This document shows, piece by piece, positions 1 through 9,518 of a stretch of DNA of 28,854 bases. The DNA lies in the NCBI GenBank assembly GCA_009869945.1, contig WIXG01000653.1, positions 1-28,854 on the forward strand, in the 5' to 3' direction. The notes beneath the pieces were generated by a model that saw only the letters and a program-made list of their open reading frames with translations, had not been told where the DNA came from and did not search any database. Every line of letters starts with the position of its first letter. Within the stretch, counting starts at the first letter, position 1. Both the position numbers and the translations under genes were made by a program. Source of the DNA: Mesaphorura yosii. Its lineage: Eukaryota > Arthropoda > Collembola > Poduromorpha > Tullbergiidae.

Positions 1-375
1 AAGAGCTCCACCTGGTCTGCTATTGAAGACTATAAGCTGATTCAGAAGCTTGACCAATTTGTTTCGGGATATCGCAAAGGACATGTTAACAAAAAAGGTT
101 GTGATTTCGACTAACATCATTACCATGTATAGGATCTTCAAGAATGGCTCCGTTTTCGGGCTGTCTGCCTTTGAGGCGAAATAGAACCGGACCATAGTAA
201 ACGCGACAACGTATCCATGCCAGACCAAGTAACATGCGTTAAGAAGGAGTTTCCATTTCTTGGTCGTCACCGAAAATCGTTTAGTACCATGATTCCACTC
301 CACAGCATGGATTTTGGCACAGGCCGTCCATCTAGCATAATACTCGACCCACTCAAGCTCTTTCTTTGTAACCAT
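1..375 (-). CDS. Seven-helix chemoreceptor (gustatory-receptor-like), N-terminal part, cut by window edge
   Basis: Reading leftward from the ATG at 375, 125 codons stay open to the window edge, so the C-terminal part lies outside. The start is the first ATG after an in-frame TAG further upstream and has a good context (TTGAAATGG). The N-terminus is polar (MVTKKELEWVEYYARW). A first hydrophobic helix follows at about residues 43-68 (LLLNACYLVWHGYVVAFTMV) and a second at about 79-105 (FLKILYMVMMLVEITTFFV). A short cytosolic N-terminus, TM1 and TM2 in this spacing fit arthropod gustatory/odorant-type receptors, as do the other receptor copies in this window. Ligand and sensory role cannot be read from sequence. 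No frame break is seen in the visible part; whether the whole gene is intact is unknown. Confidence 0.6.
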   Translation of the reverse strand, partial: MVTKKELEWVEYYARWTACAKIHAVEWNHGTKRFSVTTKKWKLLLNACYLVWHGYVVAFTMVRFYFASKADSPKTEPFLKILYMVMMLVEITTFFVNMSFAISRNKLVKLLNQLIVFNSRPGGAL

Positions 376-1080
376 TTCAAGTTGAACACTCTCTGTTAAG
401 GTTGAGATCGAAAGGGCCTACGACATGTGAGACGAATTGACTAAGGTGAGACGGTTGGGTGCCTGCAATTTATAAGCTCTCAGTCCTCGTGCCTCTACTC
501 TGAGCAAATCGATGAATCAAGGCACTCATGCTTGACATTCCAAACGAATGATCCTGTTGTCATCTTTTCTGGTTTGAATTTCGTCTCGGAGAGGTTATCG
601 ATTACCGTTGATGATTAAGTTAATTAAAGAAGGCACGGACCAAAGGAAATGGGAATTTTAATTGAGCCTGATTAAGACAATTACCCATTCGACTTATCTT
701 GAATAATTATAGTAGGATATTTTCTTCAAAGCTTTGCTTTCGATAATTCACTTGGTTATCGACATTACTCAAACATGGAGCAAGGGCTGGACAAAAAAAC
801 AACATATCCAACATCCAAAGAAACTTTAGTATAATATAATTACCACTCAAGAAATGTTGAGAAAATGACTTAATTGAGCGAATTTATACGAGAACCAATG
901 TCTAGGAAGGAAGTTGAATATTGGACACCCCATCGCATCTAGTTGGAAATGAGGGTCCAGAATCGGGGTGGCATTTCTGATATCCATAAAAGCATTTAAA
1001 AAATACTTGGCTAAATGAATAATTTCAGACTCTGCTTATTAATTCGATTTCATCCGATCCGTTGTCTTTCAAGCGATTCT
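376..1080. other. Intergenic, no supported gene
   Basis: AT-rich spacer between the left-edge receptor and the pseudogene. A short + strand ATG frame at 898 (MSRKEVEYW, then stop) resembles the receptor N-terminus at 375 (MVTKKELEW). It might be a relic of the lost start of the neighbouring pseudogene, but it is too short to call. Confidence 0.4.
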
Positions 1081-1877
1081 ACCTGTCTAGGAGCCATGGA
1101 GAGGACCTGCGTAGAAACCGAGGTGAAGGCTTTCCGTCTGCACCTGATGATTGTAAACCTGAGTTCCATATGCTGCGTGTTGGTGACTCCCTTCTCCCAC
1201 AACCTGGCCTGGGTGGTCGACGTCCACTTGATAACTTGGGAGTCGGCGGGTGCCGCCTCACTCCTCAGCATCCCAGAGCAGACGGCTGCTCAACTACTGT
1301 CCGTTGTAAAGCGTTTTGTGTCACTTGCCAATTAGAATTTGGGTGGCCTACATCGTAGCGATACACATGACGGTTACTCTAATCCGCTGTTGCCTGAATT
1401 TCAACACAGCCCGCAACACACCAGTACATCGACTGCATTCAATGTTCAGACAGCTCCAATTCCTGTACCATGTGGCCAACGACGAGTTTACAGCAACGAG
1501 GGAAGCATTCGTAATCTACGCCCTGCTGCATGCGAGCCTGGTGTTGGTTCCCTTCTTCGCACCGGCTGATCACTTGCGCCCTAACGCCAAGCAACAGGCT
1601 CACAGTGAATTTATTTTTCGTCATATTCACTGGATTTAAGATCACGAAAGCCAGCTTTCAATCAGAAACGAACAGCTCGCGTTTCTTCCTCCGGTCAATG
1701 GCGACAGTGTCAATGCCGACTGTGACCGAAGCCAAAATCCACAGGACGTCCCTTCGTTCGTACCACCCGCTCGTCTTTTCTCTGATCTGCGTGCCTCTGA
1801 ATAACGCTTCGCTCGCGTTTGTGATGCAGAAATTCTCAATCAATTTCCTGTTTAGGCTAATTATCAGTTTTTGTTGA
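1081..1877 (+). pseudogene. Chemoreceptor pseudogene with at least two frameshifts
   Basis: Receptor-like hydrophobic segments run through three successive reading frames on the + strand. The first frame (about 1081-1332) carries a stretch with IVNLSSICCVLVTPF. The second (about 1316-1600) carries FRQLQFLYHVANDEFTATRE and a following hydrophobic helix. The third (about 1600-1877) carries NLFFVIFTGF and a C-terminal block SLRSYHPLVFSLICVPLNNA ending in a final helix and TGA. The last block has the layout of the C-terminus of the intact receptor at 17647-18887 (an SLR motif about 35-40 residues before the end). I see no good GT-AG pairs joining the frames, and no N-terminal part. I call it a degraded gustatory-receptor-like copy. 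Exact boundaries are uncertain. Confidence 0.55.
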
Positions 1878-1902
1878 ACAAGAAACGTCCTCCCGAAAAT
1901 GT

Positions 1903-1918
1903 ACACGTGTACACGTGA
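1903..1918. promoter_or_regulatory. Two phased CACGTG E-boxes
   Basis: A palindromic stretch holds CACGTG at 1905-1910 and again at 1913-1918, eight bases apart. CACGTG is the bHLH E-box core. No use is shown; it lies between the pseudogene and the probable jun 3'UTR. Confidence 0.3.
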
Positions 1919-1966
1919 TAGGATATTTAATATTTTATTTGCAGCAGAATATACGTCTATACGTGG

Positions 1967-2071
1967 TAATAGAATAGAATATAAATTTCATTCGATATCA
2001 AAACGTAGTCGAAGTAGAATATCTTTTATCATCTCCATATATGGTATGGTATTAGAATAGAATAGAATATA
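1967..2071. repeat. Degenerate AGAAT-rich simple repeat
   Basis: TAATAGAATAGAATATA at about 1967 and a longer variant at about 2051-2071 flank AT-rich DNA containing further AGAATAT copies. This looks like a decayed simple repeat. Confidence 0.45.
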
Positions 2072-2417
2072 CTCTTCACACGTTTGACTTTGACAGCACA
2101 CAAAGGGACATGGACTCGAGACACGAGACGAGACGTTTAATTAACTAGTACGTTCATACGCACGTTGGTGGTACAGTAGAACAATTGCAAAATACCGACT
2201 AGTTAATTATTACTTACGTATAAATTCGTATTCGGATTCGTTTGTATTTTGTATTGTAGTCGTAGTAATCTGGCCTTACAAAATATAAAGTCACGAGTTG
2301 TTGAGAGGAAGCATTGAATTTACAGTACAAAAGTAGAATGAATAAATTTCAGTATTCAGTGCTAAAGTTATCAAGGCCACAGGCACGGACTCATGACAGG
2401 AAAACTACCTTATCTAA

Positions 2418-2495
2418 TCTATTGCTATGCTATTGCTATTGCTTTGCTATTTTTTCTTGTGCTTTTTTGCTTGCTATTTGCTCTGCTATCTGCTA
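2418..2495. repeat. Degenerate GCTAT/TTGCTAT simple repeat
   Basis: Repeated attgctat, gctattgct and tttgctat units lie in the probable jun 3'UTR. A spurious + strand reading frame crosses them. Confidence 0.5.
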
Positions 2496-2698
2496 CGGCC
2501 AGGCTATACTTTACATGCACGGTATGATTTGTGGTTCGGCAAGTCAGACAGGATGTCGAATGACGACAAACAAGAAGGAAGTAATTGCACAAACAAATGT
2601 TGAAGTACAAGTACAAAGTAGAAGTATAAAATACTTACTAACACTCCATTTGTCAAAAACGGAGGAAAACTTAACATCAACGTAAACGTAACTGGACA

Positions 2699-2707
2699 TA
2701 AATAAAT
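2699..2707 (-). promoter_or_regulatory. AU-rich element in jun 3'UTR
   Basis: The minus strand reads ATTTATTTA, two overlapping AUUUA pentamers, about 125 nt past the jun stop codon. Overlapping AUUUA motifs are classic mRNA-destabilising elements of immediate-early transcripts, including vertebrate jun. Function here is inferred from position and motif. Confidence 0.45.
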
Positions 2708-2831
2708 TACGTTACGTGAAAACAGCACGGCACGGCATAAAAATGCTTGACACTTATCACTAATCGTTGGAAAGAGATGAGACCCTGTGGCATGGTGCCC
2801 GCTGAACTGGCTGCACTGCATTGCAGGCAGG

Positions 2832-3857
2832 TCACAGATTGTAATTACTACTCCCCAGGCTGCACCCCATCGCCGTGTGCTGAGCGATCTCGCTCCGCAG
2901 CTTCTTGACGTTCTCACGCAACTTCTCAGCGATGGAATTGAGTTCTTGGTTCTCATGCTTGATCTGCTTGACCTTGTCCTCGAGCTTGGCGATGCGCTCC
3001 AGCTTGCGTTTGCGGCACTTGGACGCGGCCAGGCGATTGCGTTGTCGCTTGCGCTCGAGCTTGATCCTCTCCTGGGAAGCCATATCGATCGGGTTCATCT
3101 CAGACATCGTAGGTACCTGAACACCGGCGCCAGCGCCGTGCATCCCAGGCTCCTGCTTTATGACAACATCCCCGTAGATTGCACCGCTGTAGGCTGGATG
3201 TGTGTGCATTCCTTGCTGACCATTCGGTCCCCGCCCAGCTGAGTAACCGCTCATCATCGAGCCCGAAGTCATGGAATTATCGTCTGTGTCAAGCTCATCA
3301 GCTGATGAATTCAAGTTCTCTTGATCATCACTTCGGCCCCAGTCGTTATCTTCGCTACCAAGATATGAACCTGCTGCGCTGGACGAATTGTTGTACTCGT
3401 TGTTGTTGGCCATCTGGTTTTGTTGAACACGACTCATGGCATCCTGGAACCCCTTCATTAATACCTCTTGCTCCTCCAACGAATTCTTGGGGAACAGGAA
3501 CTGGCCGTTTCCGTTGGTGGGCGTATTGCTCAGGATGGTAATGTTTTGCTGCATGATCAGGCGTTCAATCTCAGGCGAGCCCAACTTGAGCATGTGTAGA
3601 TCGGGTGATTGGAGCAGTTCAAGACGGTTGTTCATAATTGGCGTGACGAGGCTCCCGTTGTTTGTACGTGTTTTCTTAATGACTGAATTCTTAGAATTGG
3701 CATCAAGGTCAAGAGTAAGGTTGCGTTTCAAGGCATCACGATTAGGCTGCTGAGCAGTCATCATGGTATTCGGAGCAGATGTGACGTATACATTATTATT
3801 GTTCATGTAGCATGTGGACACGGGTCCATAATTTCCGGTTCCATTGTAAGTCTCCAT
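2832..3857 (-). CDS. Jra: Jun transcription factor (AP-1 subunit, Jra ortholog)
   Basis: This 341-residue bZIP protein is encoded by one uninterrupted exon, as jun genes usually are. The bZIP spans residues 261-327. Its basic region contains [18 protein letters not shown] with the conserved Cys at 281. The zipper has heptad residues L292, I299, L306, L313 and L320. The N-terminal half holds a delta-like docking segment (NLTLDLD, residues 46-52). It also has the JNK-target block [20 protein letters not shown] at 81-100, in which S84 and S94 match the two Ser-Pro phospho-sites of c-Jun. The middle is Asn/Ser/Gly-rich and low in complexity. The protein is nuclear and binds TGACTCA-type sites as a homodimer or with Fos, under JNK control; this is family knowledge. 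The gene is followed by an AU-rich 3'UTR and preceded by AP-1-type sites, suggesting immediate-early and autoregulated expression (inference). Confidence 0.97.
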   Translation of the reverse strand: METYNGTGNYGPVSTCYMNNNNVYVTSAPNTMMTAQQPNRDALKRNLTLDLDANSKNSVIKKTRTNNGSLVTPIMNNRLELLQSPDLHMLKLGSPEIERLIMQQNITILSNTPTNGNGQFLFPKNSLEEQEVLMKGFQDAMSRVQQNQMANNNEYNNSSSAAGSYLGSEDNDWGRSDDQENLNSSADELDTDDNSMTSGSMMSGYSAGRGPNGQQGMHTHPAYSGAIYGDVVIKQEPGMHGAGAGVQVPTMSEMNPIDMASQERIKLERKRQRNRLAASKCRKRKLERIAKLEDKVKQIKHENQELNSIAEKLRENVKKLRSEIAQHTAMGCSLGSSNYNL

Positions 3858-4341
3858 TGTGTGGCTGAATTGTGACTAAATCACTCGTCAAATACCTACA
3901 AAATGTTTACAACTGATATATTTTCTTGTCGACCTTCCTTCTACCTTAAGAATTCGGCTCGCCTCGCAAACCAGCTCACCTTAATTAGATGAAATGCTTA
4001 TCAGTCCCTCAGTATCAGTGGTCAGTCGATCCAACGTCGTAGAAACTGAATACAAAGCTCCTCCAAGGCACACGGAACGTCTCACCGCACTAATCAGTAC
4101 TTTTATTCACGTGTAAGACACTTGCAATAGCAACAGGCAGTATTTGGTGACCTTCAGATGGAAAACAGTTAATTAAATACGTAATAGTGTAGTTTGCTCG
4201 AAGCAGGAAATCGAATGATCGTCAAGGTGTCGTCTTTGTGTAATCGCAATCGCAGTCGTAATCGCTGCTCAATATTCCTTTACCAGCTCGATTTTCGTAC
4301 TGTGAACCAAGAACAAGGGAAACCTCAGGCTTATATCACGA

Positions 4342-4476
4342 TGACTCATTTACCATTAGGTTGCATGGGCTCTATGCTGTTCAAGCTAAGGCTGCACTGC
4401 ACATACGATCAGGATCGGGAAATGAGCTCATTTTGGGAGCTCCTCATTGGCTCCCATTGATGACGTACAATGACGT
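4342..4476 (-). promoter_or_regulatory. Candidate jun promoter: AP-1 site, CCAAT box, paired CRE-like sites
   Basis: A consensus TGACTCA lies at 4342-4348. ATTGG (CCAAT on the jun strand) lies at 4446-4450. Two TGACGT half-sites lie at 4461-4466 and 4471-4476, exactly 10 bp apart. They are about 485-620 bp upstream of the jun ATG. Jun promoters in other animals use AP-1/CRE-like elements for autoregulation, so the grouping fits, but no TATA box or start site could be fixed. Confidence 0.4.
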
Positions 4477-5209
4477 GTTGATCGAGTACTTGGGAAAGAG
4501 TTGGCTTTGGCAAAAACAACTTCATACATTCATTACGTGAATTAGCGAATGTTGTTCTGTGCACTTGTTGAGCCACAGCCACAGAGACCTTGTACATTGT
4601 ACTTCATCCCACCAACGCTGCGGAGATTATCATGCTCACGATCACGACTTTTCTCATTGTACTTGACTTGTCGAGCTCGAGTAATGTACGAGCCACGAAT
4701 TCGCACTTGCTACGGTTGTGGCTATTTGTGAAATTCAATTTGCGAATGCAAATGTACGTAAATCGTAAATGTAGTTAGTCAAAGCCAAGTCAAGAGGCTG
4801 AGGCTGATGCTGATGATGCGTGTGGCTTTGAGTTGGCTGTGCTGTGATGATGCGATTTATTGCATGCAGCTAATTCAGCTGGCTACGCTGTCCTGCCTGC
4901 TTACGTCTAATGTTAATTCCACATGTAAAGATAACATTGTTCGTTTTTGGACAAACAACTCGTTGCTCGTTGCTCGCTGGCTGACTGCGATTGATTACAT
5001 CATAACTTGGCTTGGATGCCAGCCGGTTCCATTCCATGTACATTAAATGGTACATGGACCAGTGCCTGTCCATGTCAATGCATTATGCAAGAGGCGAGAC
5101 CGAGACCGGATGAGTACCTGATTCTTGCATTTAGCATTTCGCATTCTGCATGCTGTTGTGATGAGTGTACTTATTTACATCGAATTTCTTGGTAATTGGA
5201 CTCCAACGG

Positions 5210-5237
5210 TGACTCAGCCCCAACAAAAATTGAGTCA
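5210..5237. promoter_or_regulatory. Paired AP-1 (TRE) sites
   Basis: TGACTCA at 5210-5216 and its reverse complement TGAGTCA at 5231-5237 are centred 21 bp apart, about two helical turns. They lie about 1.35 kb upstream of the jun ATG. A distal autoregulatory element is possible; chance occurrence of 7-mers is also possible. Confidence 0.3.
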
Positions 5238-5453
5238 CTCATTCATTCTCGCTGTAAGCTGCTGCTGCTGCTCGGCTGACAACAAGTACCCGAAAACCCA
5301 AGTCATTATTTATGCGTGAACGTGAAAGGAACAGAACAAAACCATGCCATGACTATGACCAAATATGGACATGGACTTGGAATGGAATCGTGTTCGTATT
5401 CGTGTCTCCGAAATTAAACCAAAGCAGACAGCGACAGCACCTTTTTATTTCTC

Positions 5454-5459
5454 ACATTT
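5454..5459 (-). terminator. Poly(A) signal candidate for PHM
   Basis: AATAAA on the minus strand, about 240 nt past the PHM stop codon. It is the nearest clean signal on that strand. Confidence 0.4.
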
Positions 5460-5696
5460 CATAAGAAGTAAAAAAAATGGGTTTACGCCTTTAAGGAGGC
5501 TTAAAACAAAGGGAAAACACAAAAATACTCTCATAAAAATAAATTAACGCATGAAAGTTCCGAATTGGTACAAAATACTACAATAAATACAATCGAGTAT
5601 AAAATCGAAATTAAGGTTAGGAATTAAGAATACTGATTCAGGTCACCAGGTCACGTTTCATGTGCGGCAGCGGCGACGAGAGCGAGCCGGTGAGCA

Positions 5697-6841
5697 TTAA
5701 ATGCTCGAGGCGTCCTTGTCCGGGATGTTGTTGAGGTTTGGCGGACCCCGGACCCAATAGTAGAAGGGCGGTCCGAGCGTGAAGCAGTACTTTTGCTTGA
5801 GTGACTCGACCCCGTCCATCCAGTACATGATGTAAAAGTTGCACATTTCGTCCTCGTTCGTGGCGCCTATCTTTGTGGTCCGGTTCCGATCTGAGACCAT
5901 CGTGCAGCGGGCGGCGAGGACGTCGCCCTGCTGGATGATCATGTTGGAGTCTTTGACGGGGTAAAACATCTGCGGACGCATCGGGTTCATCTTCCCGATG
6001 AGGCTCCACTTGTCCTTCCCGTTCGCCTCGGTTCGTACCCTGTAGCCCGCCACCACTCGACCCAGCTCGTGCGTGTGCGTCCGAAATGCGAATGGGTGCA
6101 TGATGACTCGCTCGTTGATCTTGCATGCAGATTCCATGTACTCGGTGCTCTTGGGCGGAACGAATCCGTTCGTCCCGAGCAGAAACACGCCGGCCGCCTT
6201 CGGCTGCGGAGTTTCAGTGTAGTGTAGCGTGATCCCGGATTCGTCCACCTTCTCGGCATTCTCCACGAACGGGCTGACGTCTGCGTAGTGGACCTGCAGC
6301 ACCAGGTATTGGATCGGACCCAGTCCACCGACTTTGAATCCGACGCCGTCTGGCAGGTCCAGGCGTGGAGCGTCGCGAGCCCACGCGTACACGACTTGCG
6401 AGCCCTTCCCACAGGGAGCGGCTGTCTTGAGCCCCGGCTGGCGCCCCGTCGCCATCTCACCGCAATTCCAGACTTCGTCCATGCTGCCAGGGGCCGAGCA
6501 CCCGTATAGGAGCATGTGGTGGGCGATCTCCTGCGTCGAGTTGGGACTGAAGCCGACGATGTAGTACTCCTGGGTCGGGTCCACACGAACGGGCGTGCAG
6601 AAGTACGTCTCGGGCTACAAAAGAGCAGCAGAAGAATACGGTCTTATCAGTATTCAATCCACGTACTAAGTGCTCTTAATTCTAAGCCAAAAGCCACAGG
6701 TGTCTTATCTTTCCTCCTTACCTTTAATGGCCGCACTCCAGGCATGAGGATCGGAAACGAGTCTACTTCGAATCCATTTGCCTGATTCGCAGCGAGAGCC
6801 AATAATCCGAGTACAGCGATCGAGCACCACATTCGTACCAT
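5697..6841 (-). CDS. Phm: Peptidylglycine alpha-hydroxylating monooxygenase (PHM)
   Basis: Two exons, 6841-6722 and 6614-5697, are joined by a 107-nt intron (donor AAAG/GTAAGG, acceptor TTTTGTAG/CCC, phase 0) to give 345 residues. Residues 1 to about 22 form a signal peptide. PHM is a copper- and ascorbate-dependent enzyme of the secretory pathway. It hydroxylates the alpha carbon of C-terminal glycine in peptide precursors, the first step of neuropeptide amidation. All copper ligands are visible: the HHM pair H72/H73 and H149 (LQVHY) for CuH, and H220/H222 (HTH) with M297 (EMCN) for CuM. Likely N-glycosylation sites are N65 and N284. There is no lyase domain, as in insects where PHM and PAL are separate genes. 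The start is the ATG at 6841; the frame upstream offers only a GTG. The length matches insect PHM. Confidence 0.95.
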
Positions 6842-7916
6842 TTTCACTCACATCAGTCAAGTACACAGCAGTCTAGGAATTTAATCAAGTCTAAATTAGC
6901 AGCACAATTTGTATTCATAAAAATATGTCCGTCTTCTACGATTCTATGCTGCTGATGTTGTAAAATTCAGTGCTGCGCTGTAGTACAGAAGAAACCACAA
7001 GCAGAAATCAGCCTACGCGACCTTTTGTCAATGGAATTTCTCGCCAGCTTGTTGCTTTGCCGTTGCCGTTGCCCGAATAGAATTCCAGGCTGCCTGCCTT
7101 TCCAGCTGTGACGTACGAGCAACGATCGATCAATACTCTACAACTTACAACTACTCGACCGGGTTCACGTTCACATAAAAAGATGGACTTATGTAGCGAC
7201 GGACGAGACGACGCACTGAGACTCGAGACGAAAGTAGGAAAAGGAAAACTGCAGCCAAGCCAAAGTCACAGCCACTGGTGTGGCAGGCATTCTGGGTCGA
7301 CTCGACAATCGACCATTTCACGCTATCACGCTTGAAGATGAAGATGAAGTTTACGTTAACGTGTCTTGGCCGCTTCTCGTATCTCGTCTTTTTGTCCTAA
7401 TCGAAATCCATATCATGATGACAAGATGAGCAGCGGCAATGCAATGTTTTCAATGTTACTCTAACGGGACTCTCTATTCTTGTCTTGCTCGGTCACGCGT
7501 CGCGCGTCACGCTTGACGGTTCAGTTCAATCCCTGTCGCTAATTGTGCTACGCTCACTCAGCTACCGCATCAAGTCTGTTTTGCATCGAAGAGAATCGTG
7601 ATTCGTGATTGCGATTTATGAAGCATTGAATTCAGTGCGTACGCGTATGCGGTATATTTAGCTCTGTTTTTGCTCAAGCCCAAGCCACACCTGAGAAACT
7701 TAAAAATGAGCAACCGCAGAAGGCAGAAACCAAAGTCAAGTCAAAGCGAAAGCCAATTAACAGAGGCGGGGGAACCAGCCGAGACGAGCAGAGTTTATTG
7801 ATACAAGACTTAATTAATGCAGTACACGCAACATACGCACAAATAAAAAGTGGACCAAATTAACGGAAGACGAGAAGGAAACGAAGGAAAGTACGTTTAC
7901 CGTTTACGTTTTTATG
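6842..7916. other. PHM 5' flank, no supported gene
   Basis: Spacer between the PHM start and the truncated receptor copy. I see no long coding frame, clear TATA box or repeat. A CTAAATATAC stretch near 7655 (minus) is a weak TATA-like candidate only. Confidence 0.35.
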
Positions 7917-8552
7917 CTACGAGAACGGAAAACAGCAGAGAAGCAGAATGGCCTTATAGACGATGATATCCCAGCAAACGAGCACGCCTCGAGCCTCAAT
8001 CACGTACGTGGAGCTCAGGCAGAATTTGAACGGACGGAATGTTTTCAGGACGTTCGCGCGTGTGCGCCTTCGACGCCGAGACCTCGAGACCCAGCCCGCT
8101 CGCCAATTCGCTAGGAAGTGCACCGGGGCGAGGTACAGTTTGCTTAGCACTTGGAGGATAAACGAAGAAAAGGCGCCCTGTGACTGCGACTGCCTTGGCC
8201 TTGGGAAGAGTACCACAGCCGGATTGGTGCGGTACATGAGCATGTCGCTGTTGGGGCTCCAGCCAAACAGGTAGTTACTATACATGTAGAGCGCCTGCAG
8301 GAGAAACAGGACGCCTACTGCAATGGCGGATCGCGAGTACAAGTACGAGGCGGCGTATAGACAAACCTCGAGCCCTGCCTCCCGCAGGAAACTGAAGACC
8401 AGTTTGGGATAGTAGCGCCAGTAAAAGGCCGGGCTCACGTTTCGTCTTAGGGCTCGACCCTTGACCTCAACCCAGAAGGGGTTTAGGCCTAGTTTTTCAG
8501 TGAGCTTGAAGGCGGCCTGGAGGTATTCCAAAGTCTCGAGTTCGAGAAGCAT
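7917..8552 (-). pseudogene. Chemoreceptor copy with large in-frame internal deletion
   Basis: This 211-codon frame has receptor N- and C-termini but no middle. Residues 1 to about 120 match the layout of the receptor at 19868: a polar N-terminus (LELETLEYLQAAFKLTEKLG), TM1 at about 48-70, TM2 at about 75-96, then YLFGWSPNSD (compare YLLSWGSDVP). After a short linker (RPRQSQSQ) it jumps to the end region. There GAFSSFILQVLSKLY matches GAFFSTYLLHVFGKLY, FRPFKFCLSSTYVIE matches LRPFRVYMSSLYVVD, and the last helix ends KAILLLCCFPFS versus KAITLLCLFPSS. About 190 residues holding roughly TM3-TM6 are missing, yet the frame stays open. A working seven-helix channel is not possible. It is most likely a pseudogene, with a short expressed membrane protein less likely. 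The start ATG at 8552 aligns with the paralog start. Confidence 0.65.
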
Positions 8553-9518
8553 CTTGAACGCAGTGTGCTGAAAAATGAGGCCACGGCATCACTTTTTACA
8601 ATACAAGTGGCGTAAGCATTCATAACTAAATTCCAGTCTAGTGCGCAATTCGTCACCGCCATTAACAATTTGTCCTTTTCTTCACCAAAACCGAAACCCA
8701 ATTAAAGGTGGCCGTATTGCATCTGGAAATGTTGGAGTTAATGCAGACATGCGTTAAATAAATTACCGCCAGTTAATTACGATGGGTGCACTGGACTGCG
8801 GACGCTTCATGTGTCATGCTTAATTAAAATCGTCCAGACTCGATCATCGGAGGCCTGAATTCTTGATGACCGCACAGCCTTCGAGTCTTGTCGCTTCTCG
8901 CTTGACGCAAATTCAACAAACGTCCCGCAATGCAATACGCAAACGGAAAGCTTTCACACATTAGTTCTTGCAAAATGCGCAATTTGCGCAAGCTAACACA
9001 AATCAATAAATTATTAATCATATACAGCAGCGAAGTGGCTTAAATTCGAGGTGGAATTTGCGCATTTGCACCTATTTCCCGTTGACGATGACGAAGGAAA
9101 CCTCACATGCACATGGAGCGATTCCTTTGGATAATTTTCATATTAATAAAAGTTAAAACCCCTCAGTCGTCGTAAAGACTAAGAATAATGAGCATTTAAT
9201 AGCTGAATGGTTACTTGGTCCCTGAGTACAACAATCAATTGGTCAAAAGGCACAAATTAATGAGTAATCAATCACACAACACAATGCAGTGATTATCAAT
9301 GTTCAATATCAACAAGAGTTTAGCATAGTATAGTTTAAGGCATGGCCATGACATGGTAGGCACATTTTCAGAATTCAAGTCAGTCTACGAGCTAATACGT
9401 AGTACAACCTCAGTAATAGTAACAAGTTTAATACCAGTAACAATTTCAGGAAGGTAACAAAGCAGAAGCAAGAATTCGTAGTTTCATAGAATCCGTAATG
9501 ACCCGACGATGACGGTCC
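8553..9518 (-). other. Probable 3'UTR of the ACK-family gene and spacer
   Basis: No supported gene. AT-rich with small palindromes (a TGCGCAA/TTGCGCA inverted pair near 8977-8992). No clean AATAAA on the minus strand was found; an ATTAAA variant occurs near 9195. Confidence 0.35.

Larger units (their letters stand above)
1919..2831 (-). other. Probable jun 3'UTR and downstream spacer
   Basis: No supported gene. On the minus strand this follows the jun stop. It holds the AU-rich element at 2699-2707 and a GCTAT-rich repeat. Candidate cleavage signals are ATTAAA at 2141-2136 and AATAAA at 1939-1934. The true transcript end cannot be fixed from sequence. Confidence 0.45.
3858..5453 (-). other. 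jun 5'UTR and upstream regulatory region
   Basis: No supported coding gene; the short open frames here lack coding character. The stretch lies between the jun start and the PHM 3' end, both on the minus strand. It contains a site cluster at 4342-4476 and a TRE pair at 5210-5237. Short CTG and simple repeats (around 5258-5276) are present. Confidence 0.5.

Noticed and set aside
2314..2685. Plus-strand 123-codon frame
   Set aside because: It crosses a GCTAT simple repeat and lies in the probable jun 3'UTR; the hydrophobic part is the repeat itself.
4194..5547. Several 60-90-codon open frames upstream of jun
   Set aside because: No family motifs, no consistent strand, rich in restriction-like simple words; better read as regulatory or spacer DNA.
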